7,832 bases of DNA from Candidatus Bathyarchaeota archaeon B26-1 (GCA_001593925.1 LUCD01000058.1:1-7832), one strand, 5' to 3'; counted from the stretch's first letter, positions 1-5,855 are shown. The notes: generated by a model from the letters alone, not told the origin. Numbers and translations: made by a program.

Positions 1-1185
1 GTAGCCGCGACCCGCGGGAGGATATACTCGGCCCTAGATGTCTCTGAAGAAGGATTCTACCAGAAGATGATTGAATCTTTGAGAAATCCTCAACCCCCGA
101 AAATAGTCAAGGACGCTCCAGTCATGGAGGTCGAGGAGAAACCCCGGCTCTCCAAGATACCGATCTTAACACACTACGAGAAGGACGCCGGACCCTACAT
201 AACCTCCGCCGTAGTCTCAGCCCGCGACCCGGAAGGGAAGGTCGAAAACGTCTCAGTCCATAGGCTTCTACTCCTAGATGACAGCCACCTAGCCATAAGG
301 CTGGTTCCGAGACACCTCTACAAGCTGTGGAGGATGGCGAAGGAGAAGAGAACAGACCTAGACGTCGGAATCTCCATAGGTGTCCACCCGGCAGTCATGT
401 TGGCCGCGGCCTCCTCGCCCCCCTTCGGGGTCAGCGAGTACGGAGTGGCGAACGCCCTCCTCAAAGGTGAACTCGCCCTAATCAGATGTGAGAAGGTGGA
501 CGCCTACGTCCCAGCTGAAGCCGAACTCGTCCTAGAGGGGAGGATATCCCACAGAGAGGAGGTTCCGGAGGGCCCCCTCGTCGATATGACCGGAACCTAC
601 GATGCCGAGAGGCTTCAGCCCGTAGTAGAGATAGTTAACGTCATGCACCGGGAGGACTACATGTATCAAGCCTTGCTTCCGGGAGGCCCTGAACACAGGC
701 TCCTGATGGGGTTGCCGAGGGAAGTAGCAGTCTACGAGGCGGTCTCGAAGGTTGTGCCTAAAGTTAAGGCGGTGAACCTCTCTGAGGGCGGTTGCGGCTG
801 GCTCCACGCCGTGATCTCCCTAGAGAAACAGACGGAAGGCGACGCCAAGAACGCCATAATGGCAGCTTTCGGGGCTCACGGCAGCTTAAAACACGTCGTT
901 GCTGTGGATACCGACATCGACGTTTACAACCCGTTGGAGGTTGAATGGGCTTTAGCTACGCGCTTCCAAGGAGATAGAGACCTCATCGTGATAAGGAATG
1001 CGCGGGGTTCAACCCTAGACCCATCGGCTGATCAGGAGAGCGGCCTCACAACGAAGCTCGGGTTCGACGCGACGAAGCCCCTTACGAAGCCTTCTAAGGG
1101 TTTTGAGAAGGCTGAGATACCTTCTACGCCGAACGCGGAACTGATCGTTGAGGAGCTGAAGAGACACATCAGAGACGTCCGTTAA
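1..1185 (+). CDS. UbiD-family prenylated-FMN decarboxylase, 5' end outside window
   Basis: The reading frame is open from base 1 through the ATG at 67, so the true start lies upstream and 394 residues are visible; the family usually has 420-490. UbiD enzymes are cytoplasmic, metal-dependent, prenylated-FMN (de)carboxylases acting on alpha,beta-unsaturated or aromatic acids. Family marks seen: PILTHYEKDAGPYIT, IGVHPAVMLAAA, VPAEAELVLEG, EGPLVDMTGTYD, and the C-terminal stretch HVVAVDTDIDVYNPLEVEWA followed by ATRFQGDRD. The motif EGPLVD (168-173 counting from the Met at base 67) matches the acidic pair E277/E282 of fungal Fdc1, with the second Glu replaced by Asp. Nearly all archaea have a UbiD homologue that acts as anhydromevalonate phosphate decarboxylase in the modified mevalonate pathway. 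That is the best guess here, but the substrate cannot be read from the sequence, and the aconitase-X partner genes are not in the window. The family call is firm. Confidence 0.93.
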   Translation, partial: VAATRGRIYSALDVSEEGFYQKMIESLRNPQPPKIVKDAPVMEVEEKPRLSKIPILTHYEKDAGPYITSAVVSARDPEGKVENVSVHRLLLLDDSHLAIRLVPRHLYKLWRMAKEKRTDLDVGISIGVHPAVMLAAASSPPFGVSEYGVANALLKGELALIRCEKVDAYVPAEAELVLEGRISHREEVPEGPLVDMTGTYDAERLQPVVEIVNVMHREDYMYQALLPGGPEHRLLMGLPREVAVYEAVSKVVPKVKAVNLSEGGCGWLHAVISLEKQTEGDAKNAIMAAFGAHGSLKHVVAVDTDIDVYNPLEVEWALATRFQGDRDLIVIRNARGSTLDPSADQESGLTTKLGFDATKPLTKPSKGFEKAEIPSTPNAELIVEELKRHIRDVR

Positions 1186-1231
1186 GATTCACGCCAACCG
1201 AACCTTAAAGAGTCTTTAGCCACCGCGTCGT

Positions 1232-1777
1232 TCAAGTGATCCCTTTCAAAGTCTCTTCGAAGATTCTGTAGGTTTCTTCGTCGTAGAGGCAGAAGATTAT
1301 GTGTTCGATCCCTGTTCCTTTCCTGACGTATTCAAGGGTTGCGTTCAGCATGTTTCTGGCGCATCTGTCTTTGGGGAGACCGAAGTATCCGGTTGAGATC
1401 GCAGGGAATGCTATGCTCCTTATCTTATGCTCGTCCGCCAGTTTGAGGCTGTTGACTGTTGCCCTTCTGAGCTTGTTGTCTTCGTCGCCTTCCCCGTGCA
1501 CGGGTCCAACCGCGTGGATCACGTATCTAGCTTTGAGGTTTCCTCCACCGGTTATCGCGGCCTCTCCAACGGGGACTCTCCCTCTCTTAGCTATTATCTC
1601 GTTGCACTCCTTCTGGATGCTTGGTCCTCCTCTCCTCCTTATGGCTCCGGCAACCCCTCCCCCAAGCCTTAGATGGCTGTTCGCGGCGTTGACTATGCAC
1701 TCAACGTTCAAGTCCGTTATGTCTCCCTTAACGAGTTCTATCAGGGTGTCCTTAACCCTAACCTTCAAGGCGGTCAT
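1232..1777 (-). CDS. Macrodomain protein (ADP-ribose binding / deacylase-like)
   Basis: This is a single-domain macro protein of 181 residues, similar in size and opening sequence to the archaeal Af1521 type. It is predicted to be cytoplasmic, to bind ADP-ribose, and possibly to remove ADP-ribose or O-acetyl-ADP-ribose groups. Motifs in order: KGDIT (17-21), VNAAN (29-33), GGGVAGAI (39-46), HAVGPV (88-93), and the phosphate loop AISTGYFG (126-133). The Asn of VNAAN and the glycine-rich loop, used by hydrolytic MacroD-type members, are both present, so activity is plausible. The ATG at 1777 is preferred; an in-frame TTG at 1783 adds two residues. A TATA-like box at 1809-1816 predicts transcription beginning near 1786, so the message would be almost leaderless. 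It is convergent with the UbiD gene (46-base gap) and divergent from rps6e. The ADP-ribosylated target is unknown and no ADP-ribosyltransferase is visible nearby. Confidence 0.93.
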   Translation of the reverse strand: MTALKVRVKDTLIELVKGDITDLNVECIVNAANSHLRLGGGVAGAIRRRGGPSIQKECNEIIAKRGRVPVGEAAITGGGNLKARYVIHAVGPVHGEGDEDNKLRRATVNSLKLADEHKIRSIAFPAISTGYFGLPKDRCARNMLNATLEYVRKGTGIEHIIFCLYDEETYRIFEETLKGIT

Positions 1778-1808
1778 CTCCAAGAGAGAATAAACCTCCA
1801 GGAGCCGC

Positions 1809-1816
1809 TTATTAAA
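1809..1816 (-). promoter_or_regulatory. Putative TATA box of the macrodomain gene
   Basis: The minus strand reads TTTAATAA here. Its centre lies about 26 bases before position 1786, which puts the predicted transcription start only 3-9 bases ahead of the TTG/ATG start codons. The position and AT-rich character fit an archaeal TBP site; no start has been mapped. Confidence 0.45.
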
Positions 1817-1846
1817 TCTTAACGAGGGGCCTTTGGAGGGTCAACA

Positions 1847-1861
1847 CTTATAAGTTTAAAT
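1847..1861 (+). promoter_or_regulatory. rps6e: Putative promoter (TATA region) of the rps6e cluster
   Basis: The plus strand reads CTTATAAG followed directly by TTTAAAT. Either could be the TATA element, giving a predicted start between about 1876 and 1886 and a leader of 25-35 bases before the ATG at 1911. The surrounding 1784-1910 is the only gap between divergent genes in the window, so a promoter is expected here. It probably drives rps6e, the Dus-like gene, PAC2 and the glycosylase. Confidence 0.55.
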
Positions 1862-1865
1862 CTGG

Positions 1866-1897
1866 CTCAGTAACCGGTAAAGAGACGGTTACCTGAG
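1866..1897 (+). promoter_or_regulatory. Imperfect dyad across the predicted rps6e start and SD
   Basis: CTCAGTAACCG (1866-1876) is the reverse complement of CGGTTACCTGAG (1886-1897) except for one extra C at 1892, giving 11 pairs around a 9-base centre. The right arm runs into the SD sequence TGAGGAG (1894-1900), which sits 10 bases before the ATG at 1911. If transcription starts near 1880, as the TATA region suggests, the left arm is not transcribed and the element would be a DNA operator. A start further upstream would make it an RNA hairpin masking the ribosome site. The function is inferred. Confidence 0.45.
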
Positions 1898-1910
1898 GAG
1901 TGTAAACCTT

Positions 1911-2294
1911 ATGGCGAAGTTCAAGGTTGTAGTCTCCGATCCTGAGACTGGTAAGGCGAAGACCGTCGAGATCGAGGGAAGCCGGGCTGTTCCCTTCATA
2001 GGGAGGAAGATCGGAGACGTGGTTGACGGGTCGCTCATAGGGCTTTCCGGACACAAAATAATGATAATGGGTGGGAGCGACAGGGACGGCTTCCCCATGC
2101 GCCCGGACATCCATGGAGGAGCAAAGATGAGGGTTATACTCAGCGGCGGAACAGGATTTAAACCCCGCGAGAAAGGCGAGAGACGCAGGAAGACCGTCAG
2201 AGGAAACGTGATCACCGAGGACATATTCCAGATAAACGTGAAGATAGTCGAGAAGCCGGAAGCGAAGAAGGCCCGGCAAGATGAGCCTACATGA
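1911..2294 (+). CDS. rps6e: Small-subunit ribosomal protein eS6 (S6e)
   Basis: The product has 127 residues, the usual length for archaeal eS6, which lacks the long phosphorylated C-terminal helix of the eukaryotic protein. It is a structural component of the 30S subunit. Recognisable segments include the N-terminal FKVVVSDPETGKAKTVEIEG, the central IGRKIGDVVDGSLIGLSGHK, the GGSDRDGFPMRPDI turn, and the basic stretch GFKPREKGERRRKTVRGN, typical of an rRNA-binding surface. The C-terminus is charged (KPEAKKARQDEPT). The ATG has an SD (TGAGGAG) 10 bases upstream. It is first in a plus-strand cluster, and its last 14 bases overlap the start of the next gene. Regulation may involve the dyad at 1866-1897. 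In many euryarchaea rps6e sits beside infB or the eIF2-gamma gene; that neighbourhood is not seen here. Confidence 0.97.
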   Translation: MAKFKVVVSDPETGKAKTVEIEGSRAVPFIGRKIGDVVDGSLIGLSGHKIMIMGGSDRDGFPMRPDIHGGAKMRVILSGGTGFKPREKGERRRKTVRGNVITEDIFQINVKIVEKPEAKKARQDEPT

Positions 2295-3057
2295 AAGGCT
2301 GAAGGGAGGACTCTTCCTTTCATCCATGATGGGCCGCACAGACGGCTCCTTCTGCGCAGAGAGGGGCGAAGGTTGCGCGTTAGTCCAGATCGGAGCCTAC
2401 TTGGCGGAGCCTCCGGCTTACGGAAGGGCTGGATATTTCCTTCCGCCCAACCGTGAAGATTGCATCCGGTTCTTCGAAAGGGAAGTCTCAACAATTAAGA
2501 GGAAGCTGGGTATCGCCGTCTGCGTGAACCTTGCCACTCCCAGACTTGAATGGGGATTAGAGGCCGCTGAATGTTTCAAGGAGGCTGGGGGAGACATCCT
2601 CGAACTGAACGTCCACGGAGGGTATAGGCCTTACTTGGAGAGGGGCCTCCTCAGAGCGATGGTTCTCCCTGAGAATAGGCGAAACCTATTCCTCTGGCTC
2701 TCAGAGTTCTCGAGGCTCGACATCCCAATCATCGTCAAGTTTAGGTTGGGCGTAATCGACGACTATACTCCGATACTTGACTACATCAGCGAACTTGAGG
2801 TCTTCGGGGTTCACTTCAATATTAGGGACGAAGCGAAGAAGAGGCCGGACTTCGAGTTCGTTCGGAGCTTCAAGAGCCGATACGACCTCTTTCTCCTAGT
2901 TAGCGGGTATGTCCGTTCGGCTGAAGATGCCCGCAGGCTCTTCGACCTAGGAGCCGACATGGTAGGTATAGCCGAGCCTGTTCTCAAAGAACCGAACTAC
3001 ATAAAGAGACTATACGAATCTCTAAGTGGGGAGGCGACTCCTCCTAATCGTGGTTGA
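2281..3057 (+). CDS. Dus-like TIM-barrel flavoprotein, substrate unknown
   Basis: The product has 258 residues and resembles the dihydrouridine synthase / FMN-binding TIM-barrel superfamily. Features seen: an N-terminal GGLFLSSMMGRTDGSFC (9-25), which recalls the FMN-contacting first strand of archaeal Dus-like proteins; GGDILELNVHGG (103-114) at the Dus 'N-x-GCP' position; IIVKFRLG (150-157) carrying the conserved Lys; FGVHFNIRD (175-183) carrying the conserved His; and the C-terminal phosphate-binding LLVSGYVRSAEDARRLFDLGADMVGIAEP (205-233). The cysteine that acts as general acid in true Dus enzymes is not apparent after Asn110, where the sequence is VHGGYRP. Dihydrouridine formation is therefore uncertain, and another flavin-dependent reduction or an RNA-binding role is possible. 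The ATG at 2281 overlaps the end of rps6e by 14 bases with only a weak SD, which suggests translational coupling. Confidence is high for the fold and low for the reaction. Confidence 0.8.
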   Translation: MSLHERLKGGLFLSSMMGRTDGSFCAERGEGCALVQIGAYLAEPPAYGRAGYFLPPNREDCIRFFEREVSTIKRKLGIAVCVNLATPRLEWGLEAAECFKEAGGDILELNVHGGYRPYLERGLLRAMVLPENRRNLFLWLSEFSRLDIPIIVKFRLGVIDDYTPILDYISELEVFGVHFNIRDEAKKRPDFEFVRSFKSRYDLFLLVSGYVRSAEDARRLFDLGADMVGIAEPVLKEPNYIKRLYESLSGEATPPNRG

Positions 3058-3090
3058 ACCTTTATCTCCTAGAAAGGCAAGATAAGAGGT
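3058..3090 (+). promoter_or_regulatory. Inverted repeat masking the SD region of the PAC2 gene
   Basis: ACCTTTATC (3058-3066), beginning directly after the Dus-like stop codon, pairs with GATAAGAGGT (3081-3090), leaving G3086 bulged and a 14-base loop. The right arm contains the purine-rich AGAGGT; a second candidate SD, GGAG at 3092-3095, lies 9 bases before the preferred ATG at 3105. TTTAT at 3061-3065 could also be a weak internal TATA-like element. Its role is inferred from position. Confidence 0.3.
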
Positions 3091-3104
3091 TGGAGAGCAT
3101 CATA

Positions 3105-3926
3105 ATGGGTGAAGAGTTGAAGATAGAGAAGGCTGTTAGACCCCGCAGCTCGGTTATGATCGTGGGTTTGAGCGGGTGGGGAAACGCCGGAGAAGTCTCA
3201 ACGTTCACAGTAAGATACTTAATCGACAAGCTGGGTGCGGAGAGGATCGGCGAGGTCTCCTCAGAAGGCTTCTACAACTACCAGATTCAGAGACCCATAG
3301 TCTCCATAAAGGGAGGGGTCATCGAATCATATAATCCTCCTACAAATGAGCTCTATTACTGTGAGGGCAAAGCAGGCGGAGACGGGGAGATAAGTCTCAT
3401 CCTACTCCTCGGGTCGGAGCCCCACCTGAACTGGCCTCGATACGCTCAAACCTTACTAAAGCTTGCGGAAAGGTTGAATGTCAAACGCATCTACACGATA
3501 GGAGGATACCTCGCGGATGTCGACCATGAGAGCGAACCTCACATAACAGCCACGACCAACAACAGCAACCTCACAGAAGAACTCAAGAGGGCCGGGGTGA
3601 AGCTCACAGACTACACGGGTCCAACAAGCATATACAGCGAGGTCCTCTGGCAGGCTAAGCGGAGGGGCCTCGACGTTATAAGCCTATGGTGCGCGGTTCC
3701 CATATATGTGCGTGGACCATACCCGAAAGCGGCCTACCATGTGCTCCGCAAACTCTTGCATCTGATCGGGATAAACCTTGACTTGAGAGACCTTAAGAGG
3801 AAGGCTGCATCCTCGGAGGTTCAGATCACAGCTGAAGCCATGAGCGACCCCGAACTACGCCGCTTAGTGGAGAGCCTAAGGAGACAGCGGGCCCTCCTAG
3901 AGAAGGAACCAAGCTATATGGTCTGA
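3105..3926 (+). CDS. PAC2-family protein, proteasome-assembly-chaperone-like
   Basis: The product has 273 residues from the ATG at 3105. An in-frame TTG at 3054, overlapping the upstream stop, would add 17 residues that do not look like the family, while GGAG 9 bases before 3105 supports the ATG. PAC2 proteins share a fold with eukaryotic PAC1/PAC2; archaeal relatives such as PbaA/PbaB interact with 20S proteasome subunits or act as related assembly factors. Visible marks: an N-terminal strand-loop MIVGLSGWGNAGE (18-30), LILLLGSEPHLNWPRY (98-113), RIYTIGGYLADVDHESEPH (128-146), TGPTSIYSEVLWQAKRRG (171-188), and CAVPIYVRGPYPKAAYHVL (196-214). It ends in Tyr-Met-Val, so the Tyr is one place off the penultimate position of a proteasome-docking HbYX tail. 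The family is clear. A role in proteasome assembly is inferred; no proteasome gene is present in the window. Confidence 0.88.
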   Translation: MGEELKIEKAVRPRSSVMIVGLSGWGNAGEVSTFTVRYLIDKLGAERIGEVSSEGFYNYQIQRPIVSIKGGVIESYNPPTNELYYCEGKAGGDGEISLILLLGSEPHLNWPRYAQTLLKLAERLNVKRIYTIGGYLADVDHESEPHITATTNNSNLTEELKRAGVKLTDYTGPTSIYSEVLWQAKRRGLDVISLWCAVPIYVRGPYPKAAYHVLRKLLHLIGINLDLRDLKRKAASSEVQITAEAMSDPELRRLVESLRRQRALLEKEPSYMV

Positions 3927-3927
3927 A

Positions 3928-3945
3928 ACCTCTCGGGGAAGAGGT
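3928..3945 (+). promoter_or_regulatory. Hairpin enclosing the SD of the DNA glycosylase gene
   Basis: ACCTCT (3928-3933) and AGAGGT (3940-3945) are perfect complements around a six-base loop CGGGGA. The right arm holds most of the strong SD GAGGTGA (3941-3947), which lies 5 bases before the ATG at 3953. The hairpin begins two bases after the PAC2 stop codon, so a ribosome finishing PAC2 would melt it, a classic arrangement for translational coupling. The stem is short and the effect is untested. Confidence 0.4.
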
Positions 3946-3952
3946 GATTCTT

Positions 3953-4525
3953 ATGGGCGTTCTCTCCAGAGAATTTTACGAGAGAGACCCGGAGGCCGTG
4001 GCCAAGGACCTTCTCGGCAAGAGGCTTGTTAGGAGGCTGGGCGACGAGGTTTTAGAGGGGGTTATAGTCGAGACTGAGGCGTATTACGGGCGTGAAGACC
4101 CGGCGTCGAGGGCTCATCGAGGCTTGAAACCCCACAACAGGTTGATGTTCGGGGAACCCGGGAGACTCTTCATCTACAACGTCCACAACAACTGGATGCT
4201 CAACATAGTTGCCCATGCGCCGGGAGATGTCGGAGCCGTCTTGATAAGAGCCTTAGAGCCGAAGAAGGGAATAGAAACTATGAGGAGGAATAGGCCCGTT
4301 AATGAAATCACCAAGTTGACGAGTGGGCCGGGGAGGCTTACAAAAGCCCTCATGATCGATAAGAGCTTAAACGGCGTCCCTGTTACATCCGAGAGGAGCG
4401 AGGTCTACGTCTTAGACGACGGTTCTGACTTCGAGATCGGCAGGTCTCACAGGATAGGGGTCAAAGCAGACTTGGAGCGGGAACTCAGGTTCTTCATCAA
4501 GGGGAACCCCTTCGTCTCAAGGTAG
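3953..4525 (+). CDS. 3-methyladenine DNA glycosylase, AAG/MPG family
   Basis: The product has 190 residues and starts base-excision repair by cutting alkylated or deaminated purines from DNA. The start at 3953 is chosen because GAGGTGA lies 5 bases upstream; an in-frame GTG at 3944 falls inside that SD and is unlikely. Family marks: DLLGKRLVR (19-27), VETEAYYGREDPASRAHRG (39-57), MFGEPGRLFIY (65-75), VLIRALEP (96-103), and LTSGPGRLTKALMI (122-135). Against human AAG, recalled from memory, E42 matches catalytic E125, Y44 matches Y127, Y75 matches Y159 and R99 matches R182. Differences are R53 in place of H136, H78 in place of the DNA-intercalating Y162, and one residue fewer before N84. Conserved catalytic residues suggest an active enzyme, perhaps with shifted lesion preference. 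It is the last gene of the rps6e cluster, and its stop is 7 bases from that of a convergent gene. Confidence 0.93.
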   Translation: MGVLSREFYERDPEAVAKDLLGKRLVRRLGDEVLEGVIVETEAYYGREDPASRAHRGLKPHNRLMFGEPGRLFIYNVHNNWMLNIVAHAPGDVGAVLIRALEPKKGIETMRRNRPVNEITKLTSGPGRLTKALMIDKSLNGVPVTSERSEVYVLDDGSDFEIGRSHRIGVKADLERELRFFIKGNPFVSR

Positions 4526-4532
4526 AAGAGCT

Positions 4533-5741
4533 CTATGGGAGTAGGCCTCCCATAAGGGTGAAGAACCCTAAGAAGATGAGGTATGAGGCTAAAGCTGTCG
4601 GTATCAGCTTCTTGTATACCGACTGTAGATGAGCCTTATAATACTCAACCGTAAGTATGAGGCAGAGATGCATAGGCGAGATCAAGTAGGAAAAGATCAA
4701 CGTGGAGTACAAGATACCTACAACCGCCAAGTTGAGGCTTCCAAGGGAGACTAAGGCTATGGGGAAGACCATGGCTATTCCAGCGCTAGGCATAGCCGTG
4801 GCAAGCCCTATAACCCAGTCCATGACCAAGAGGAGAAGGAGTATAGGCAACCCGACGGCGCTCAAGTACGGATAGACCTCAGAGAAGACGTCCGTATGCT
4901 CAACCATCCCCCTGAAGTACATAACCCCTATGATAGCGAAGGGGATCCTCCAATCGAAGCCCCTAACTAAGAGCTTAAGGGCTCTACGCGGAGCAACCTT
5001 CCCGATCAGGAAGGTTGAGGCTATACCCATGAGCAGGGCCGCCGCCATGTGTACACCTACCAAGTTGAGAACCACCGTCAAGAGGATGGGGGAGACCCCT
5101 AAAAGAATGTGGGTTAAGGCTTTTGGGTCTCCATGCTTTTCTGGACTATCCTTCTCCTCGATTCTCCTTATCGAGACTAGGTATCCAAGCGTTAAGTACA
5201 GAACCACGGGGAGGATGTTCATCAATATGAGGGTGTAGAGGCTGAAGCCCGTCAAGCCCGCAAGGAGTATCAGCGGGGAGGATAGTGGGTAGATGAAGAA
5301 GTTCCAGTGTCTGAACCAGACGTTCACGAAGCTCCTTTCCTCCCTGCTTAGACCAAGCGTCTCTGACTCCTCATCTATGAGCGGGGCTGAGAGGAGGGCT
5401 CCTCCAGGCATAGGAAGCGCACCCATCAAGGCCGGCATCATCGCCAAGACGCCGCGTCCCATTAACGCTCTCTTTACACCTTTGATCAAGTCGTCGATCA
5501 TCCCGGTCTCCTTCATGCATGAAGCCAAGATCGGTATAAGCGATGTGATCAGAACGAGGTCGATGGTCACCCTGTCCTTGAGGGTTACGGAGAGAACTCC
5601 GAGTAGTTGGTGAGGCGACAAGCCTGAGGCAACCCCTAATATTAAGGCGCCGATGATCAGGGCTAACCCGTAGTTTACCCGCTTCACCACCAAGGCGACC
5701 GCGACCACGAGGGCGAGCACGACTCCGAGAACCCTGAACAA
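4533..5741 (-). CDS. DUF401-family integral membrane protein, probable transporter
   Basis: The product has 402 residues, the normal length for DUF401, and about ten strongly hydrophobic segments. It should lie in the cytoplasmic membrane. DUF401 proteins are uncharacterised; their layout resembles the ion-transporter superfamily, so transport of an anion or organic acid is a guess. Diagnostic stretches: ALMGALPMPGGALLSAPLIDE (about 104-124), FVNVWFRHWNFFIYPLSSP (about 138-156), a soluble loop rich in charge near 192-208 (RRIEEKDSPEKHGDPKA), ATAMPSAGIAMVFPI (about 313-327), and YLISPMHLCLILTVEYYKA (about 351-369). The MPGG and PSAG elements lie in the two halves of the protein, which hints at an inverted internal repeat. 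The start is TTG at 5741, supported by AGAGGT nine bases upstream. It follows proS on the same strand after a 168-base gap, so it may have its own promoter, though I see no convincing TATA box. Confidence 0.85.
   Translation of the reverse strand: MFRVLGVVLALVVAVALVVKRVNYGLALIIGALILGVASGLSPHQLLGVLSVTLKDRVTIDLVLITSLIPILASCMKETGMIDDLIKGVKRALMGRGVLAMMPALMGALPMPGGALLSAPLIDEESETLGLSREERSFVNVWFRHWNFFIYPLSSPLILLAGLTGFSLYTLILMNILPVVLYLTLGYLVSIRRIEEKDSPEKHGDPKALTHILLGVSPILLTVVLNLVGVHMAAALLMGIASTFLIGKVAPRRALKLLVRGFDWRIPFAIIGVMYFRGMVEHTDVFSEVYPYLSAVGLPILLLLLVMDWVIGLATAMPSAGIAMVFPIALVSLGSLNLAVVGILYSTLIFSYLISPMHLCLILTVEYYKAHLQSVYKKLIPTALASYLIFLGFFTLMGGLLP
4534..4554. terminator. Perfect 8-bp hairpin between convergent genes, possible two-way terminator or mRNA end
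   Basis: TATGGGAG (4534-4541) and CTCCCATA (4547-4554) are exact complements around the five-base loop TAGGC. The hairpin begins nine bases after the glycosylase stop and lies within the last codons of the convergent DUF401 gene, so both transcripts would carry it near their 3' ends. No T-run follows on either strand, so it is not a bacterial-style intrinsic terminator. An RNA-end-stabilising or termination role is inferred. The repeat also encodes the DUF401 C-terminus, so chance conservation cannot be excluded. Confidence 0.4.
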
Positions 5742-5795
5742 GCCTCTTTAACCTCTCTTCCAGAACCAGATGGATGAAGACCTTCTTAACACTTA

Positions 5796-5855
5796 CTCGA
5801 GAAAAAGGCGGGGTAGACATGAACAAGTGGGGGAACGTAGAGATTCCTCGAGAAA
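5796..5855. repeat. Two copies of a 9-base direct repeat upstream of the DUF401 gene
   Basis: CTCGAGAAA occurs at 5796-5804 and again at 5847-5855, 51 bases apart, in the gap between proS and the DUF401 gene. Each contains the palindrome CTCGAG; the second sits in a wider near-palindrome, ATTCCTCGAGAAAT (5843-5856). They could be paired regulator sites for the membrane protein gene, but two short matches in 168 bases are weak evidence. Confidence 0.25.

Noticed and set aside
1206..1218. Palindrome TAAAGAGTCTTTA between the convergent UbiD and macrodomain genes.
   Set aside because: Only one base separates the arms, too few for an RNA hairpin loop, and no T-run follows; not supportable as a terminator.
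1299..1793. A 164-codon plus-strand open frame opposite the macrodomain gene.
   Set aside because: It is antisense to a gene with complete macrodomain motifs; the Ser/Leu/Pro-rich product is typical of a shadow frame.
1848..2494. Two long minus-strand frames opposite rps6e and the Dus-like gene.
   Set aside because: Both are antisense to well-supported genes and cover the rps6e promoter; the products show no domain.
5371..5826. A 151-codon minus-strand open frame overlapping the first part of the DUF401 gene.
   Set aside because: It is a different frame of a clear membrane protein gene, is rich in Arg, Gly and Ser, and has no family resemblance.
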